DNA from: Marichromatium gracile
GTDB lineage: Bacteria; Pseudomonadota; Gammaproteobacteria; Chromatiales; Chromatiaceae
Length of the DNA stretch: 64,000 bases
Assembly (NCBI RefSeq): GCF_004343155.1
Contig: NZ_SMDC01000004.1
Coordinates: forward strand, 1-64,000
Direction: 5' to 3'
The position numbers and the translations under genes were made by a program. The notes beneath the pieces were generated by a model. The model saw only the letters and a program-made list of their open reading frames with translations, had not been told where the DNA came from and ran no database searches. The first letter of the stretch is position 1. Every line of letters begins with the position of its first letter. Shown here in pieces: positions 15,941 to 25,090 of the stretch.

Positions 15941-17848
15941 TCAGATCACCCCGCGCGCGGCGAGCAGCTCGACGACCTGCTCGGCCAGGGTCTCGGGGTC
16001 GGAGCCGTTGGCATCGAGGCGCAGCTCCGGGGCCTCGGGCGGCTCGTAGGGGCTGCCGATCCCGGTGAAGTTGGGGATCTCGCCGGCGCGCGCCTTCTTG
16101 TAGAGGCCCTTGGGGTCGCGCGCCTCGCAGGTGTCGAGATCGGCATCGACGAAGACCTCCAGGAACTCGCCGTCATCGAGTCGCTCGCGCGCCAGCCGCC
16201 GCTCGCTGCGAAACGGCGAGATGAAGCTGACACAGACGATCAGCCCGGCCTCGACCATCAGCCGCGCCACCTCGGCCACCCGACGGATGTTCTCCACCCG
16301 GTCCTCGGCGGTGAAGCCGAGATCGCGGTTGAGCCCGTGACGGACGTTGTCGCCGTCGAGCGTCATGGTGTGACGGCCCATGGCGTGGAGGCGCTGCTCG
16401 ACGAGATCGGCCACCGTCGACTTGCCCGCGCCCGACAGCCCGGTGAACCAGAGCACGCAGGGCTTCTGTCCCTTGGCCGCGGCGCGCGCGCTCTTGTCGA
16501 TCTCCATCGCATGGTGGTGGATGTTGGCCGCGCGGCGCAGCGCGAAGTCGATCATGCCGCAACCGACGGTGGCGTTGCTGATGCGATCGACGAGGACGAA
16601 GGCGCCGGTCTCGCGGTTGTCGACATAGGGGTCGAAGGGCACCGCGCGATCGAGCGCGAGGTTGCACACCGCGACATCGTTGAGCGCGAGGTGCTTGGCC
16701 GCGGTCTGCTCCAGGGTGTTGACGTTGACCTTGTGCTTGATCTCGGTGACCTGGGCGTTGAGCGCGGCGGTGGCGGTGCGCAGCAGATAGGGCCGACCGG
16801 GCAGCAGCGGCTGCTCGTCCATCCACACCAGGTGGGCGGCGAACTGGTCGGCGACCTCGGGGCGCGCCTCGGCGCCGGCGATCAGGTCGCCGCGCGAGAC
16901 GTCGATCTCGTCGTCGAGCACCAGGGTCACCGCCTCGCCGGCACCGGCCCGCTCGCGCTCCCCGTCCATGGTGACGATGCGCGCGAGCGTCGAGCGCTTG
17001 CCCGCCGGCAGCACCACCAACGGCTCGCCGACGCGCACCTCGCCGCCGGCGACGGTGCCGCTGAAGCCGCGGAAGTCGAGGTTCGGCCGGTTGACCCACT
17101 GTACCGGCATGCGGAAGGGCCCGGCGCGCAGGTCGCGCTCGACATCGACCCCTTCCAGATAACCGAGCAGGGTCGGCCCGTCGTACCAGGGCATGCGTTC
17201 GGAGGCGGCGGTGACATTGTCGCCGGTGAGCGCCGAGACCGGGATGCAGGTGACCGCATCGATCCCGAGCCGCGCGGCGAAGGCGCGATAATCGGCGCTG
17301 ATGCGCTCGAAGGTCTCGCGGTCCCAGTCGACCAGATCCATCTTGTTGACCGCCAGCACCAGATGGCGGATGCCGAGCAGCGAGACGATATAGCTGTGGC
17401 GCCGGGTCTGGGTGAGCACCCCCTTGCGCGCGTCGGCGAGCAGCACCGCGGCCTCGGCGGTGGAGGCGCCGGTGGCCATGTTGCGGGTGTACTGCTCGTG
17501 CCCGGGGGTGTCGGCGACGATGAACTTGCGCCGATCGGTGGTGAAGAAGCGGTAGGCGACATCGATGGTGATGCCCTGCTCGCGCTCGGCGGCCAGACCG
17601 TCGACGAGCAGCGCCAGATCGAGGTTGCCGCTGCCGGTGGTGCCGAAGCGCGCCGAGTCGTTCTCGAGGCTGGCGAGCTGGTCCTCGAACAACAGCTGGC
17701 AGTCGTAGAGCAGCCGTCCGAGCAGGGTCGACTTGCCGTCGTCGACCGAGCCGCAGGTGATGAAGCGCAGCAGCGTCTTGTCTTCCTGGGCGCGCAGATA
17801 GGCCTCGACCTCGGCGGTGGCGCCGGCGTGTTCCGGTGTCTGGGTCAT
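15941..17848 (-). CDS. cysNC: bifunctional sulfate adenylyltransferase subunit 1 / adenylylsulfate kinase
   Basis: The 635-residue protein is a fusion. The N-terminal CysN part is an EF-Tu-like GTPase: G1 at 33-41 (GSVDDGKST), switch [15 protein letters not shown]4 NKMD, followed by beta-barrel domains to about residue 450. The C-terminal CysC part has the P-loop GLSGAGKS at 470-477, the [13 protein letters not shown]-binding loop, and [10 protein letters not shown] with the serine phosphorylated in the mechanism. It activates sulfate: CysN with CysD makes APS from ATP and sulfate, driven by GTP, and CysC phosphorylates APS to PAPS. Its start overlaps the cysD stop. The pathway serves cysteine synthesis or sulfation. 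Confidence 0.96.
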   Translation of the reverse strand: MTQTPEHAGATAEVEAYLRAQEDKTLLRFITCGSVDDGKSTLLGRLLYDCQLLFEDQLASLENDSARFGTTGSGNLDLALLVDGLAAEREQGITIDVAYRFFTTDRRKFIVADTPGHEQYTRNMATGASTAEAAVLLADARKGVLTQTRRHSYIVSLLGIRHLVLAVNKMDLVDWDRETFERISADYRAFAARLGIDAVTCIPVSALTGDNVTAASERMPWYDGPTLLGYLEGVDVERDLRAGPFRMPVQWVNRPNLDFRGFSGTVAGGEVRVGEPLVVLPAGKRSTLARIVTMDGERERAGAGEAVTLVLDDEIDVSRGDLIAGAEARPEVADQFAAHLVWMDEQPLLPGRPYLLRTATAALNAQVTEIKHKVNVNTLEQTAAKHLALNDVAVCNLALDRAVPFDPYVDNRETGAFVLVDRISNATVGCGMIDFALRRAANIHHHAMEIDKSARAAAKGQKPCVLWFTGLSGAGKSTVADLVEQRLHAMGRHTMTLDGDNVRHGLNRDLGFTAEDRVENIRRVAEVARLMVEAGLIVCVSFISPFRSERRLARERLDDGEFLEVFVDADLDTCEARDPKGLYKKARAGEIPNFTGIGSPYEPPEAPELRLDANGSDPETLAEQVVELLAARGVI

Positions 17849-18750
17849 CAGAAGTAGCCCTCCTGCTTCTTGGCTTCCATGGAGGCGCCGGCGTCCTGGT
17901 CGATGACCCGGCCCTGTCGCTCGCTGGTGCGCGCCAGCAGCATCTCGCGGATGATCTCGGGGAGCGTCTGCGCGCTGCTCTCCACCGCGCCGGTGAGCGG
18001 GTAGCAGCCGAGAGTACGAAAGCGCACCATGCGCGCCTCGGGCCTCTCGCCCGGGGCCAGCGGCATGCGCTCATCGTCGACCATGATCAGGGCGCCGTCG
18101 CGCTCGACCACCGGGCGCGGCGCGGCGAAATAGAGCGGCACCACCGGGATCTCCTCCTGATAGATGTACTGCCAGATGTCGAGCTCGGTCCAGTTCGACA
18201 GCGGGAAGACGCGGATGCTTTCGCCCTTGTTGATGCGGCCGTTGTAGAGGTTCCACAGCTCCGGGCGCTGGTTCTTGGGGTCCCAGCGGTGGCTGCGGGT
18301 ACGGAAGGAGAACACCCGCTCCTTGGCCCGGCTCTTCTCCTCGTCGCGCCGCGCGCCGCCGAAGGCGGCATCGAAGCCGTAGAGATCGAGCGCCTGCTTG
18401 AGCGACTGGGTCTTCATCACGTCGGTGTGCACCGCCGAGCCGTGGGTGAAGGGGCCGATGCCCTGCGCCACCCCCTCCTGGTTGATGTGCACCAGCAGAT
18501 CGAGCCCGAGTTCGGCGGCACGCCGGTCGCGGAAGGCGACCATCTCGCGGAACTTCCAGGTGGTGTCGACATGCAGCAGCGGAAACGGCGGCTTGGAGGG
18601 ATAGAAGGCCTTGAGGGCCAGGTGCAGCATCACGCTGCTGTCCTTCCCGATGGAGTAGAGCATCACCGGGTTGCGGAACTGGGCCGCGACCTCGCGCATG
18701 ATATGGATGCTCTCGGCTTCGAGGCGTTGCAGATGCGTCTGATATGACAT
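17848..18750 (-). CDS. cysD: sulfate adenylyltransferase subunit 2
   Basis: The start at 18748-18750 has AGGGAA upstream and gives the usual 300 residues; a longer in-frame extension has no family match. The PP-loop ATP pyrophosphatase motif is [20 protein letters not shown] (about 28-47). Other CysD segments are [30 protein letters not shown] and [11 protein letters not shown]. CysD forms APS and pyrophosphate from ATP and sulfate in complex with CysN. It lies just upstream of cysNC with a one-base stop/start overlap, so the subunits are translated together. The 118 bp before it may carry its own promoter, because the gene upstream (18869-19207) appears unrelated. Confidence 0.96.
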   Translation of the reverse strand: MSYQTHLQRLEAESIHIMREVAAQFRNPVMLYSIGKDSSVMLHLALKAFYPSKPPFPLLHVDTTWKFREMVAFRDRRAAELGLDLLVHINQEGVAQGIGPFTHGSAVHTDVMKTQSLKQALDLYGFDAAFGGARRDEEKSRAKERVFSFRTRSHRWDPKNQRPELWNLYNGRINKGESIRVFPLSNWTELDIWQYIYQEEIPVVPLYFAAPRPVVERDGALIMVDDERMPLAPGERPEARMVRFRTLGCYPLTGAVESSAQTLPEIIREMLLARTSERQGRVIDQDAGASMEAKKQEGYF

Positions 18751-18868
18751 GGCTTCCCTGATCTCGTGCACGGATCGTGAGCGCCGACGGCGCACACAGG
18801 GCCCAATGGTAACGGTTCGGTGTGAACTGGAGAAAACCGTGACCGATTTCAAATCCCGCAAGGCACCG

Positions 18869-19207
18869 CTAGAGCAGCCGCTGCGCCGCGCCGCCGCGCA
18901 GCCCGAGCACCTGGCGCCCGAGCGTCAGCGCCTGCTCGGCGAAGGCGTCCGGGCCGTCCCAGGCCAGCCCCTCGGCCATCACCTCGTCGAGCAGCGCGCT
19001 GACCACCCGCAGCCGGTCGCCCTCACCACCGCGCTCGGCGCAGACATAGAGGCTCGGCTCGCCCTGCCCGGCGGGGACGAAGGCGAGGATGAAGCGATAG
19101 GGACGCGGATCGGCGCTGTCGATCTCGCCGAGCAGGGTCGCCTCGCAGCCGTCGAGGCGGTAGCGACGCTTGGGAATCGCGGTACGGATATGGGGTCGGT
19201 GCTCCAT
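18869..19207 (-). CDS. hypothetical protein, 112 residues
   Basis: I do not recognise this protein. It is predicted cytoplasmic: there is no signal peptide or membrane segment. Visible features are an N-terminal KRRYRLDG, a central strand-rich stretch ([23 protein letters not shown]), and a C-terminal helical part ([18 protein letters not shown]). A good ribosome site (GAGAGGAGC) precedes the ATG, and third-codon positions are GC-rich like the neighbours, so it is probably real. It lies 30 bp after the MscS/cNMP gene and 118 bp before cysD, all on the minus strand. The context gives no firm hint of function. Confidence 0.7.
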   Translation of the reverse strand: MEHRPHIRTAIPKRRYRLDGCEATLLGEIDSADPRPYRFILAFVPAGQGEPSLYVCAERGGEGDRLRVVSALLDEVMAEGLAWDGPDAFAEQALTLGRQVLGLRGGAAQRLL

Positions 19208-19237
19208 CGCCGGTGCTCCTCTCTTGGGTGACGGGGC

Positions 19238-20785
19238 TCAGCGCCCCCGGTAGAAGCGATTGGGGCGGACCATCACGGTTTCGATCCGGCGGCTGATATC
19301 GCGCAGGCTCAACCGACGCACCGGCTGGCGACTGGCGGTACGCGCCGCCTCGGCGGTGTCGAGACGCGCCTTGACCACCCCGGCGAGGCGCTCGGCCAGC
19401 TCCGGGCGCGCGGCGACGATACGACGCACGCAGTCGAGATCGACACGGATCAGACTGACATCGCTCTTGGCGGTGAATTCGAGGAAGGAGGGATCGTTGG
19501 TCAACATCGAGGTGATGCCGAAGTGCTTGCCCGGCCCCAGCGTCTCGGTGACCTTGCGGCTGCGGTCCGGGAGGGTGACCACCGCCTCCACCAGACCACC
19601 GGCGACGACGTAGAAGGCATCGCTCTGGGCGCCGTCGGCGAGGATCACGTGACCGCTGTCGTAGTGACAGTAGACCCCGCGCGCGGCGACCTCCTCGAGT
19701 TCGTCGGCGGTGAGCAGGCCACTCACATCCAGCCCCTTGAGCGCGAGCAGGATGCTCGGCGGCTCGGCGTGACTGACATGGGCGCGACGGGTGCGCATCT
19801 CGCGCACCTCCGGGGCCATCTCGATGCCCGCGTCCTGGAGGCTGCGATGGATCTCGCGAAACAGCTCCTCGCGGGCGCGGAACATCGCCGGATAGTTCTT
19901 CAGATGCACCCAGACCATGTAGACGTAGGGCACCGTGGTGGCCTCGCTCAGGCGCACCACCGGATAGGGGAACTTGAGCACGCTCTCGCAGCGCATCGCC
20001 GCCTCGAGCATCAGCGCGGTGGCGAAGCGCGGATCGATCTCGGCGGGCAGCTTGACGAAGTACCAGGGGGCGTAGAGGTGCTGGTCGTCGTGCAGGTTCT
20101 TGATCGGCTGCCCGGCCATCTGCGAGTTGGGGATGATGTGGGTGGAGTTGTCCCAGCCGCGCAGCCGGGTCGAGCGCCAGTTGAGATCGATCACCTGACC
20201 GACGATGCCGTTGTTGAGCTCGACCCAGTCGCCGAGCCGGAAGGGCCGCTCGACGCCGAGGGCGATGCCCGAGAACAGGTCGCCCAGGGTCTTCTGCAGC
20301 GCCAGACCGAGCACCGCCGCGGCAACGCCGGTCGAGACCCAGATGCCGGTGAAGGAATAGCCGCGCTGCCACAGATAGATCGCCAGCCCGAAGAGCATCA
20401 TCGCCACATAGATCAGACCGACCACCAGCTTGGGGACGCGCTCGGAGAGATCGTCGTCGGCGCGCACCAGCAGCACCACCTCGATCAGCCGCGCCACCGC
20501 CCAGCCGGCGGCCAGATGTGCTACCAGCAGGGTCAGCGAGCGGATGCCGGCATCGACGTCGGGCACCTCGAGCACCGCCGCGCCGAGCCTCAGCAGGGTA
20601 CCGGCGACGATCACCATCCCCGGCAGCACCAGCAGGTCGAGCAGCGCCACCAGCGCGGGGAAGCGGCTGGCCACCGGGCGGTTGTCGACCCGCCAGGTGA
20701 CGAAGCGGATCACCAGGAAGGCGAGCAGCACGCCGAGGAAGAGGTGCCAGTTGTCCTGCGCCAGGGAGTCGAACAGTGCGGTCAT
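19238..20785 (-). CDS. mechanosensitive channel (MscS family) fused to a cyclic nucleotide-binding domain
   Basis: The 515-residue product has four or five N-terminal hydrophobic segments (such as WHLFLGVLLAFLVIRFVTW near residue 13). The MscS core follows: the pore-lining helix STGVAAAVLGLALQKTLGDL and the beta domain ERPFRLGDWVELNNGIVGQV. The C-terminal 140 residues form a cNMP-binding domain (HYDSGHVILADGAQSDAFYVV, LGPGKHFGITSML). Such channels open on membrane tension, and fusion to this domain is thought to add ligand gating. I assigned the start at 20785 because the N-terminus then begins just before the first membrane helix; longer in-frame extensions are tex-intergenic sequence. The nature of the nucleotide ligand is unknown. 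Confidence 0.9.
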   Translation of the reverse strand: MTALFDSLAQDNWHLFLGVLLAFLVIRFVTWRVDNRPVASRFPALVALLDLLVLPGMVIVAGTLLRLGAAVLEVPDVDAGIRSLTLLVAHLAAGWAVARLIEVVLLVRADDDLSERVPKLVVGLIYVAMMLFGLAIYLWQRGYSFTGIWVSTGVAAAVLGLALQKTLGDLFSGIALGVERPFRLGDWVELNNGIVGQVIDLNWRSTRLRGWDNSTHIIPNSQMAGQPIKNLHDDQHLYAPWYFVKLPAEIDPRFATALMLEAAMRCESVLKFPYPVVRLSEATTVPYVYMVWVHLKNYPAMFRAREELFREIHRSLQDAGIEMAPEVREMRTRRAHVSHAEPPSILLALKGLDVSGLLTADELEEVAARGVYCHYDSGHVILADGAQSDAFYVVAGGLVEAVVTLPDRSRKVTETLGPGKHFGITSMLTNDPSFLEFTAKSDVSLIRVDLDCVRRIVAARPELAERLAGVVKARLDTAEAARTASRQPVRRLSLRDISRRIETVMVRPNRFYRGR

Positions 20786-20889
20786 GTCGTGGGTCAGCCT
20801 GGATCTTGCGTGGGCTCGGGTCGGTCCGCCCGCCGCCGGGCGAGCCCGGCAACCGACGGCGCATCCGACCGGCGGGATCGTGCATGCGC

Positions 20890-20918
20890 ACGGCGCCGCC
20901 GCCCGAGGGCGGCGCCGT
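20890..20918 (-). terminator. GC-rich hairpin downstream of tex
   Basis: An 11-bp perfect inverted repeat (20890-20900 and 20908-20918) with a 7-base loop lies 37 bp beyond the tex stop codon and before the mscS-like gene. It has no T-run on the tex-sense side, so it may be an attenuator or mRNA-stabilising structure rather than a full intrinsic terminator. Confidence 0.5.
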
Positions 20919-20954
20919 CGCGAGCGCCCCGGAGCGGGCGCTCGCCTGGGCCGT

Positions 20955-23351
20955 TCAGCCCTTGCGCGCCTTGGCGAAGGCCTCGGCCATGGCGCCGCCG
21001 AGCGCGGCAGCGCCCTGCCCGGCGCCGCGCTGACGCCGCTCGCCGCCCCCCTGGCGGCGCTCTCCGCCCTGACGCGGCTTGTCCGACTTGGCCTTGGGCC
21101 GGGCCGGGCGCTGGCCCGACCTGGCCGCCTCGCCCGCGGCACGCGCCGGCGCCTTGCCGCGCCCGCTCGCCCCGCCCTTGGTGCCATCCTCGTCGCCGAG
21201 GCGCCGGGTGAGGGCGATGCGCTTGCGCTCGAGATCGACCTCGAGCACCTTGACCTTGACCAGATCGCCCGACTTGACCACCGCATGCGGGTCCTTGACG
21301 AAGCGATCGGCGAGCGCCGAGATGTGCACCAGACCGTCCTGGTGCACGCCGATGTCGACGAAGGCGCCGAAGTTGGTGACATTGGTCACCGTGCCCTCGA
21401 GCACCATCCCCGGCTTGAGATCGGCCAGGGTCTCGACGCCGTCCTTGAACTGCGCGGTCTTGAACTCCGGGCGGGGGTCGCGACCGGGCTTCTCCAGCTC
21501 GGCGAGGATGTCGCGCACCGTCGGCAGACCGAAACGTTCGTCGGTGAACGCGGCCGGGTCGAGCGCGCGCAGCGTCGCGGTATCGCCGATCAGCGCGCCG
21601 ATCTCCTTGCCGGTGTGCGCGACGATGCGCCGCACCACCGGATAGGCCTCGGGATGCACCGCCGAGGCATCGAGCGGCTCGTCGCCGTCGGGCACCCGGA
21701 GGAAGCCGGCGCTCTGCTGGAAGGTCTTGTCGCCGAAGCGCGACACCGCCATCAGCGCCTTGCGATTGGCGAAGGCGCCGTGGTCCTCGCGGAACTGGAC
21801 GATGTTCTCGGCCAGCCCGCGGTTGAGCCCCGAGACCTGGGCGAGCAGCGGCACCGAGGCGGTGTTGAGATCGACGCCGACGGCGTTGACGCAGTCCTCC
21901 ACCACCGCGTCCAGGGTGCGCGCGAGCTGCCCCTGGTTGACATCGTGCTGGTACTGGCCGACGCCGATCGCCTTGGGCTCGATCTTGACCAGCTCGGCGA
22001 GCGGGTCCTGCAGCCGCCGCGCGATCGACACCGCGCCGCGCAGCGAGACGTCGAGGAGCGGCAGCTCCTTGGAGGCGAACTCCGAGGCCGAGTAGACCGA
22101 GGCGCCGGCCTCGCTGACCACCAGCGAGCGCAGCCCCAGCTCGGGGTGACGCTCGATCAGCTCGCGCACCAGCCGGTCGGTCTCGCGCGAGGCGGTACCG
22201 TTGCCGATGCTCACCAGCTTGACCGCGTTCTGTCGCGCCAGCTCGGCGAGCCGGGCGATGGCGTCGTCCCACTGCTTGCGCGGCGCGTGCGGATAGATGG
22301 TGTCGGTGTCGACCACCCGCCCGGTGGCGTCGACCACCGCCACCTTGACCCCGGTGCGCAGCCCCGGGTCGAGCCCGAGGGTCGGCAGCCGCCCGGCCGG
22401 CGCGGCCAACAGCAGCGCCTTGAGGTTGAGACCGAAGACGCGGATCGCCTCGCCCTCGGCGGCCTCCAGCAGCCGCCCCTTGAGCTCCAGGTCGAGCCGG
22501 GTGAGGAGCTTGACGCGCCAGCACTTGCGCACCGTCTCGACCAGCCAGTCGTCGGCGGCGCGGCCCTGCTGGGCGATGCCGAAGCGCGCGGCGATGCGCG
22601 CGCGGCAGGGGGCGTCGGGGTCCTCGCCGGGACCCGACAGCAGCTCCAGCGCGAGCACCCCCTGGTTGCGACCGCGAAACAGCGCCAGGGCGCGGTGCGA
22701 GGGGATCTTGGCGATCGCCTCGCGATAGTCGAAGTAGTCGGCGAACTTGTTGCCCTCCTGCTCCTTGCCCTCGAGCACCCGCGAGACCAGGATGCCCTGC
22801 TCCCACAACCGGTCGCGCAGCTCGCCGGCGAGTTCGGCGTCCTCGGCGAAGCGCTCCATGAGGATCTGGCGCGCGCCCTCGAGTGCGGCCTCGGCATCGG
22901 CCACCCCGCGCTCGGCCTCGACATAGGCCGCGGCGCACTGCTCGGGCACCTGGGTGGGATCGGCGAGCAGCGCCTCGGCCAGCGGCTCGAGCCCGGCCTC
23001 GCGGGCGATCTGCGCCTTGGTGCGACGCTTCGGCTTGTGCGGCAGATAGAGGTCCTCGAGCCGCTGCTTGGTCTCGGCCGCGACGATCTCGGCGTGCAGC
23101 TCGGCGGTGAGCTTGCCCTGCTCCTCGATGCTCTTGAGCACGGTGACGCGGCGCTCGTCGAGCTCGCGCAGATAGACCAGCCGCTCCTGCAGATGACGCA
23201 GCTGGACGTCATCGAGACCGCCGGTGACCTCCTTGCGATAGCGCGCGATGAAGGGCACGGTGGCGCCCTCGTCGAGCAGCCGCACGGCCGCCTCCACCTG
23301 CTCCGGTCGGACCGCGAGTTCCTGGCTGATGGTCTCGGTGATGCTGATCAT
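20955..23351 (-). CDS. tex: Tex family transcription accessory / RNA-binding protein
   Basis: The 798-residue protein matches Tex throughout. It has an N-terminal helical region ([17 protein letters not shown]), a YqgF/RNase H-like fold around [20 protein letters not shown], helix-hairpin-helix repeats ([20 protein letters not shown]), and a C-terminal S1 domain ([28 protein letters not shown]). After the S1 domain is a tail of about 80 residues rich in Gly, Arg, Lys and Pro, longer than in many relatives. Tex binds nucleic acid and influences transcription; its precise role remains debated. The start at 23351 is chosen from the family N-terminus and a GAGAG upstream. It appears to be monocistronic and divergent from the phosphopantetheinyl transferase gene. 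Confidence 0.95.
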   Translation of the reverse strand: MISITETISQELAVRPEQVEAAVRLLDEGATVPFIARYRKEVTGGLDDVQLRHLQERLVYLRELDERRVTVLKSIEEQGKLTAELHAEIVAAETKQRLEDLYLPHKPKRRTKAQIAREAGLEPLAEALLADPTQVPEQCAAAYVEAERGVADAEAALEGARQILMERFAEDAELAGELRDRLWEQGILVSRVLEGKEQEGNKFADYFDYREAIAKIPSHRALALFRGRNQGVLALELLSGPGEDPDAPCRARIAARFGIAQQGRAADDWLVETVRKCWRVKLLTRLDLELKGRLLEAAEGEAIRVFGLNLKALLLAAPAGRLPTLGLDPGLRTGVKVAVVDATGRVVDTDTIYPHAPRKQWDDAIARLAELARQNAVKLVSIGNGTASRETDRLVRELIERHPELGLRSLVVSEAGASVYSASEFASKELPLLDVSLRGAVSIARRLQDPLAELVKIEPKAIGVGQYQHDVNQGQLARTLDAVVEDCVNAVGVDLNTASVPLLAQVSGLNRGLAENIVQFREDHGAFANRKALMAVSRFGDKTFQQSAGFLRVPDGDEPLDASAVHPEAYPVVRRIVAHTGKEIGALIGDTATLRALDPAAFTDERFGLPTVRDILAELEKPGRDPRPEFKTAQFKDGVETLADLKPGMVLEGTVTNVTNFGAFVDIGVHQDGLVHISALADRFVKDPHAVVKSGDLVKVKVLEVDLERKRIALTRRLGDEDGTKGGASGRGKAPARAAGEAARSGQRPARPKAKSDKPRQGGERRQGGGERRQRGAGQGAAALGGAMAEAFAKARKG

Positions 23352-23482
23352 TGACTCTCGTTCATCGTTGCGAAAAGGGAAAACCGGGCGCGGCGTCACG
23401 ACCACGCCGGCGTCGCGCCCGTGGCATCATACCCGAGCACAGCGGCGGCGATCTCCCGGCGCCGCGCGACAGGACCCGAACG

Positions 23483-24178
23483 ATGACCGACGAAGACCTC
23501 CACTGGCAACCGGCGAGCACCGCGCCCGCACTCGGCGACGACGAGATCCATCTGTGGCGGATCGATACCGGCGAGCACCACGGCCAGGCGCTCGAGACGG
23601 CGCGCGCCGTGCTCGAGACGGCGCAGCTGGCGCGGCTCGCGCGCATCCGCGACCCGGCCCAGCACGCCCGCGCCGTTCGCGCCCAGGCCGGGCTGAGACG
23701 GGTGCTCGGGCGCTATCTGGGCGAGCCGCCGCAACTGGTCAAGGGCGCCAACGGCAAGCCCTATCTCGACGCGAGGCAGGCGGCGCTCGCCTTCAATCTC
23801 ACCACCAGCGGCGAGCTGGCGCTGCTCGGGGTGCGCCGCGGCAGCGGGCCACGGGCCGAGCTCGGCGTCGACTGCGAGTGGATCCGCCCGCGCGCGCGGC
23901 TCGCGGCGGTGGCGCGGCGGATGTTCGACCCCGCCACCTGCGCGGCGGTGCTCGCCCACCCCGAGGAGGCGCGGCTGGTGCCCTTCTGTCGCGCCTGGAC
24001 CGCGCTCGAGGCCGATGCCAAGTGCGACGGGCGCGGGCTGATGCGCCCGCGCGCGGCGGCAAGCCCACTGCCGCGCATCGCCCACTGCCGCCCCGCCCCC
24101 GGCTACATCGCCGCGCTGGCCAGCCCGACCTTGCCGCCGCGCGCGCGCTGGCGCGCGCTGGCGCTCGTCGATGACTGA
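23483..24178 (+). CDS. 4'-phosphopantetheinyl transferase superfamily protein (Sfp-like)
   Basis: The 231-residue product has the Sfp-type order of motifs: KPYLD (92-96), FNLTTSGELALLGV (104-117), GVDCEW with metal ligands Asp130 and Glu132, and WTALEADAKCDGRGL (172-186) with Glu176 and Lys180. It would transfer phosphopantetheine from CoA to a serine of an acyl or peptidyl carrier protein. Two positions deviate from the common pattern: FNLSHS reads FNLTTS, and WxxKE reads WTALE. Activity or CoA binding may therefore differ. A natural client is the carrier domain of the fusion protein at 53656-56424. It is divergent from tex and is followed closely by uppP. Confidence 0.82.
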   Translation: MTDEDLHWQPASTAPALGDDEIHLWRIDTGEHHGQALETARAVLETAQLARLARIRDPAQHARAVRAQAGLRRVLGRYLGEPPQLVKGANGKPYLDARQAALAFNLTTSGELALLGVRRGSGPRAELGVDCEWIRPRARLAAVARRMFDPATCAAVLAHPEEARLVPFCRAWTALEADAKCDGRGLMRPRAAASPLPRIAHCRPAPGYIAALASPTLPPRARWRALALVDD

Positions 24179-24179
24179 T

Positions 24180-24195
24180 CGGCAGTATACTGCCG
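24180..24195. promoter_or_regulatory. 16-bp perfect palindrome overlapping a possible -10 element before uppP
   Basis: CGGCAGTATACTGCCG lies between the stop of the transferase gene (24178) and the uppP start. Its centre contains TATACT (24186-24191), a good -10 match for the + strand, but no clear -35 lies 16-18 bp upstream. A related GCAGTGTACTGC occurs at 14300-14311 before orn. It could be a promoter core or a small operator. Confidence 0.35.
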
Positions 24196-24217
24196 CCCCC
24201 GTATCCAGGAGTTACCC

Positions 24218-25033
24218 TTGGTGGACACCCTAGAGATCATCCTCCTCGCCCTGGTCCAGGGCATCACCGAATTTCTCCCCATCTCCAGCTCCGGGCACCT
24301 GATCCTCACCCCGCTGCTGTTCGGCTTCGAGCTGCAGGAGCTGGCCTTCGACGTCGCTCTGCACCTCGGCACCCTCGGCGCCGTGACCCTCTACTTCCGC
24401 CGCGAGATCGCGCGCATGACGGTCGCCGTGCTCGGCTCGCTGCGTCACCGTCGGTTCGATGATCCCGACGCCCGGCTCGGCTGGATGATCGTGCTCGCCA
24501 CCGTGCCGGTGGTGGTGCTCGGGCTGCCGCTCAAGCTGGTGCTGGAGTTCCTCCGCGACGACCCGACGCTGATCGCCACGGTGATCGCCGCCACCAGCAT
24601 CGGCTTCGGCCTGCTGCTGTGGTGGAGCGACTGGCGCGGCGCGCGGCGGCGCGACGAGTACAGCCTGGGCTGGCGCGGGGCGCTGGTGGTGGGGGTGATG
24701 CAGGCGCTGGCGATCATCCCCGGCACCTCGCGCTCGGGCATCACCATCACCGCCGGGCTGCTGCTCGGGCTGACCCGGCGCGCCGCCTCGCGCTTCTCCT
24801 TCCTGCTGGCGATCCCCACCATCCTCATGGCGGGCACGGTCGAGGGTATCGAGCTGGCCGGACAGGGCGCTGCGGTCGACTGGATGGGGTTGGCGCTCGG
24901 CGCGGTGTGGTCGATGCTCTTTGCCTATCTCACCATCCATCTGTTCCTGCGCTTCATCGAGCGCGTCAGCATGCTGCCCTTCGTGCTCTACCGCGTGGCG
25001 CTCGGCGGGCTCATCCTGTTGCTGGTGTGGTAG
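24218..25033 (+). CDS. uppP: undecaprenyl-diphosphatase
   Basis: The 271-residue membrane protein has the two BacA/UppP signatures, ALVQGITEFLPISSSGHLIL (11-30, with the catalytic Glu) and IIPGTSRSGITIT near residue 170, and about eight hydrophobic segments. It removes a phosphate from undecaprenyl diphosphate at the membrane and so recycles the carrier for peptidoglycan and O-antigen. The frame opens with TTG at 24218 directly followed by GTG at 24221. AGGAG lies 6 and 9 bases upstream of these, so the GTG may be the real start. The alkaline-phosphatase-family gene follows 57 bp downstream on the same strand. Confidence 0.95.
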   Translation: MVDTLEIILLALVQGITEFLPISSSGHLILTPLLFGFELQELAFDVALHLGTLGAVTLYFRREIARMTVAVLGSLRHRRFDDPDARLGWMIVLATVPVVVLGLPLKLVLEFLRDDPTLIATVIAATSIGFGLLLWWSDWRGARRRDEYSLGWRGALVVGVMQALAIIPGTSRSGITITAGLLLGLTRRAASRFSFLLAIPTILMAGTVEGIELAGQGAAVDWMGLALGAVWSMLFAYLTIHLFLRFIERVSMLPFVLYRVALGGLILLLVW

Positions 25034-25090
25034 CGTCGGGGAGCGGGCCGCCATCCGGTGACCACGCGCCAACCGCCCCGAGGAGAAGGC

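Noticed and set aside
18751-18868. Riboswitch or SAM-type leader upstream of cysD
   Set aside because: Only a weak CGGT/ACCG inverted pair is present; no conserved riboswitch core is recognisable in 118 bp.
20430-23354. A 974-codon + strand frame opposite tex and mscS
   Set aside because: It spans two unrelated minus-strand genes and has low-complexity composition, so it is another composition shadow.
24180-24195. LexA SOS box upstream of uppP
   Set aside because: The palindrome has inner CAG/CTG in the opposite order from the CTG-N10-CAG consensus.
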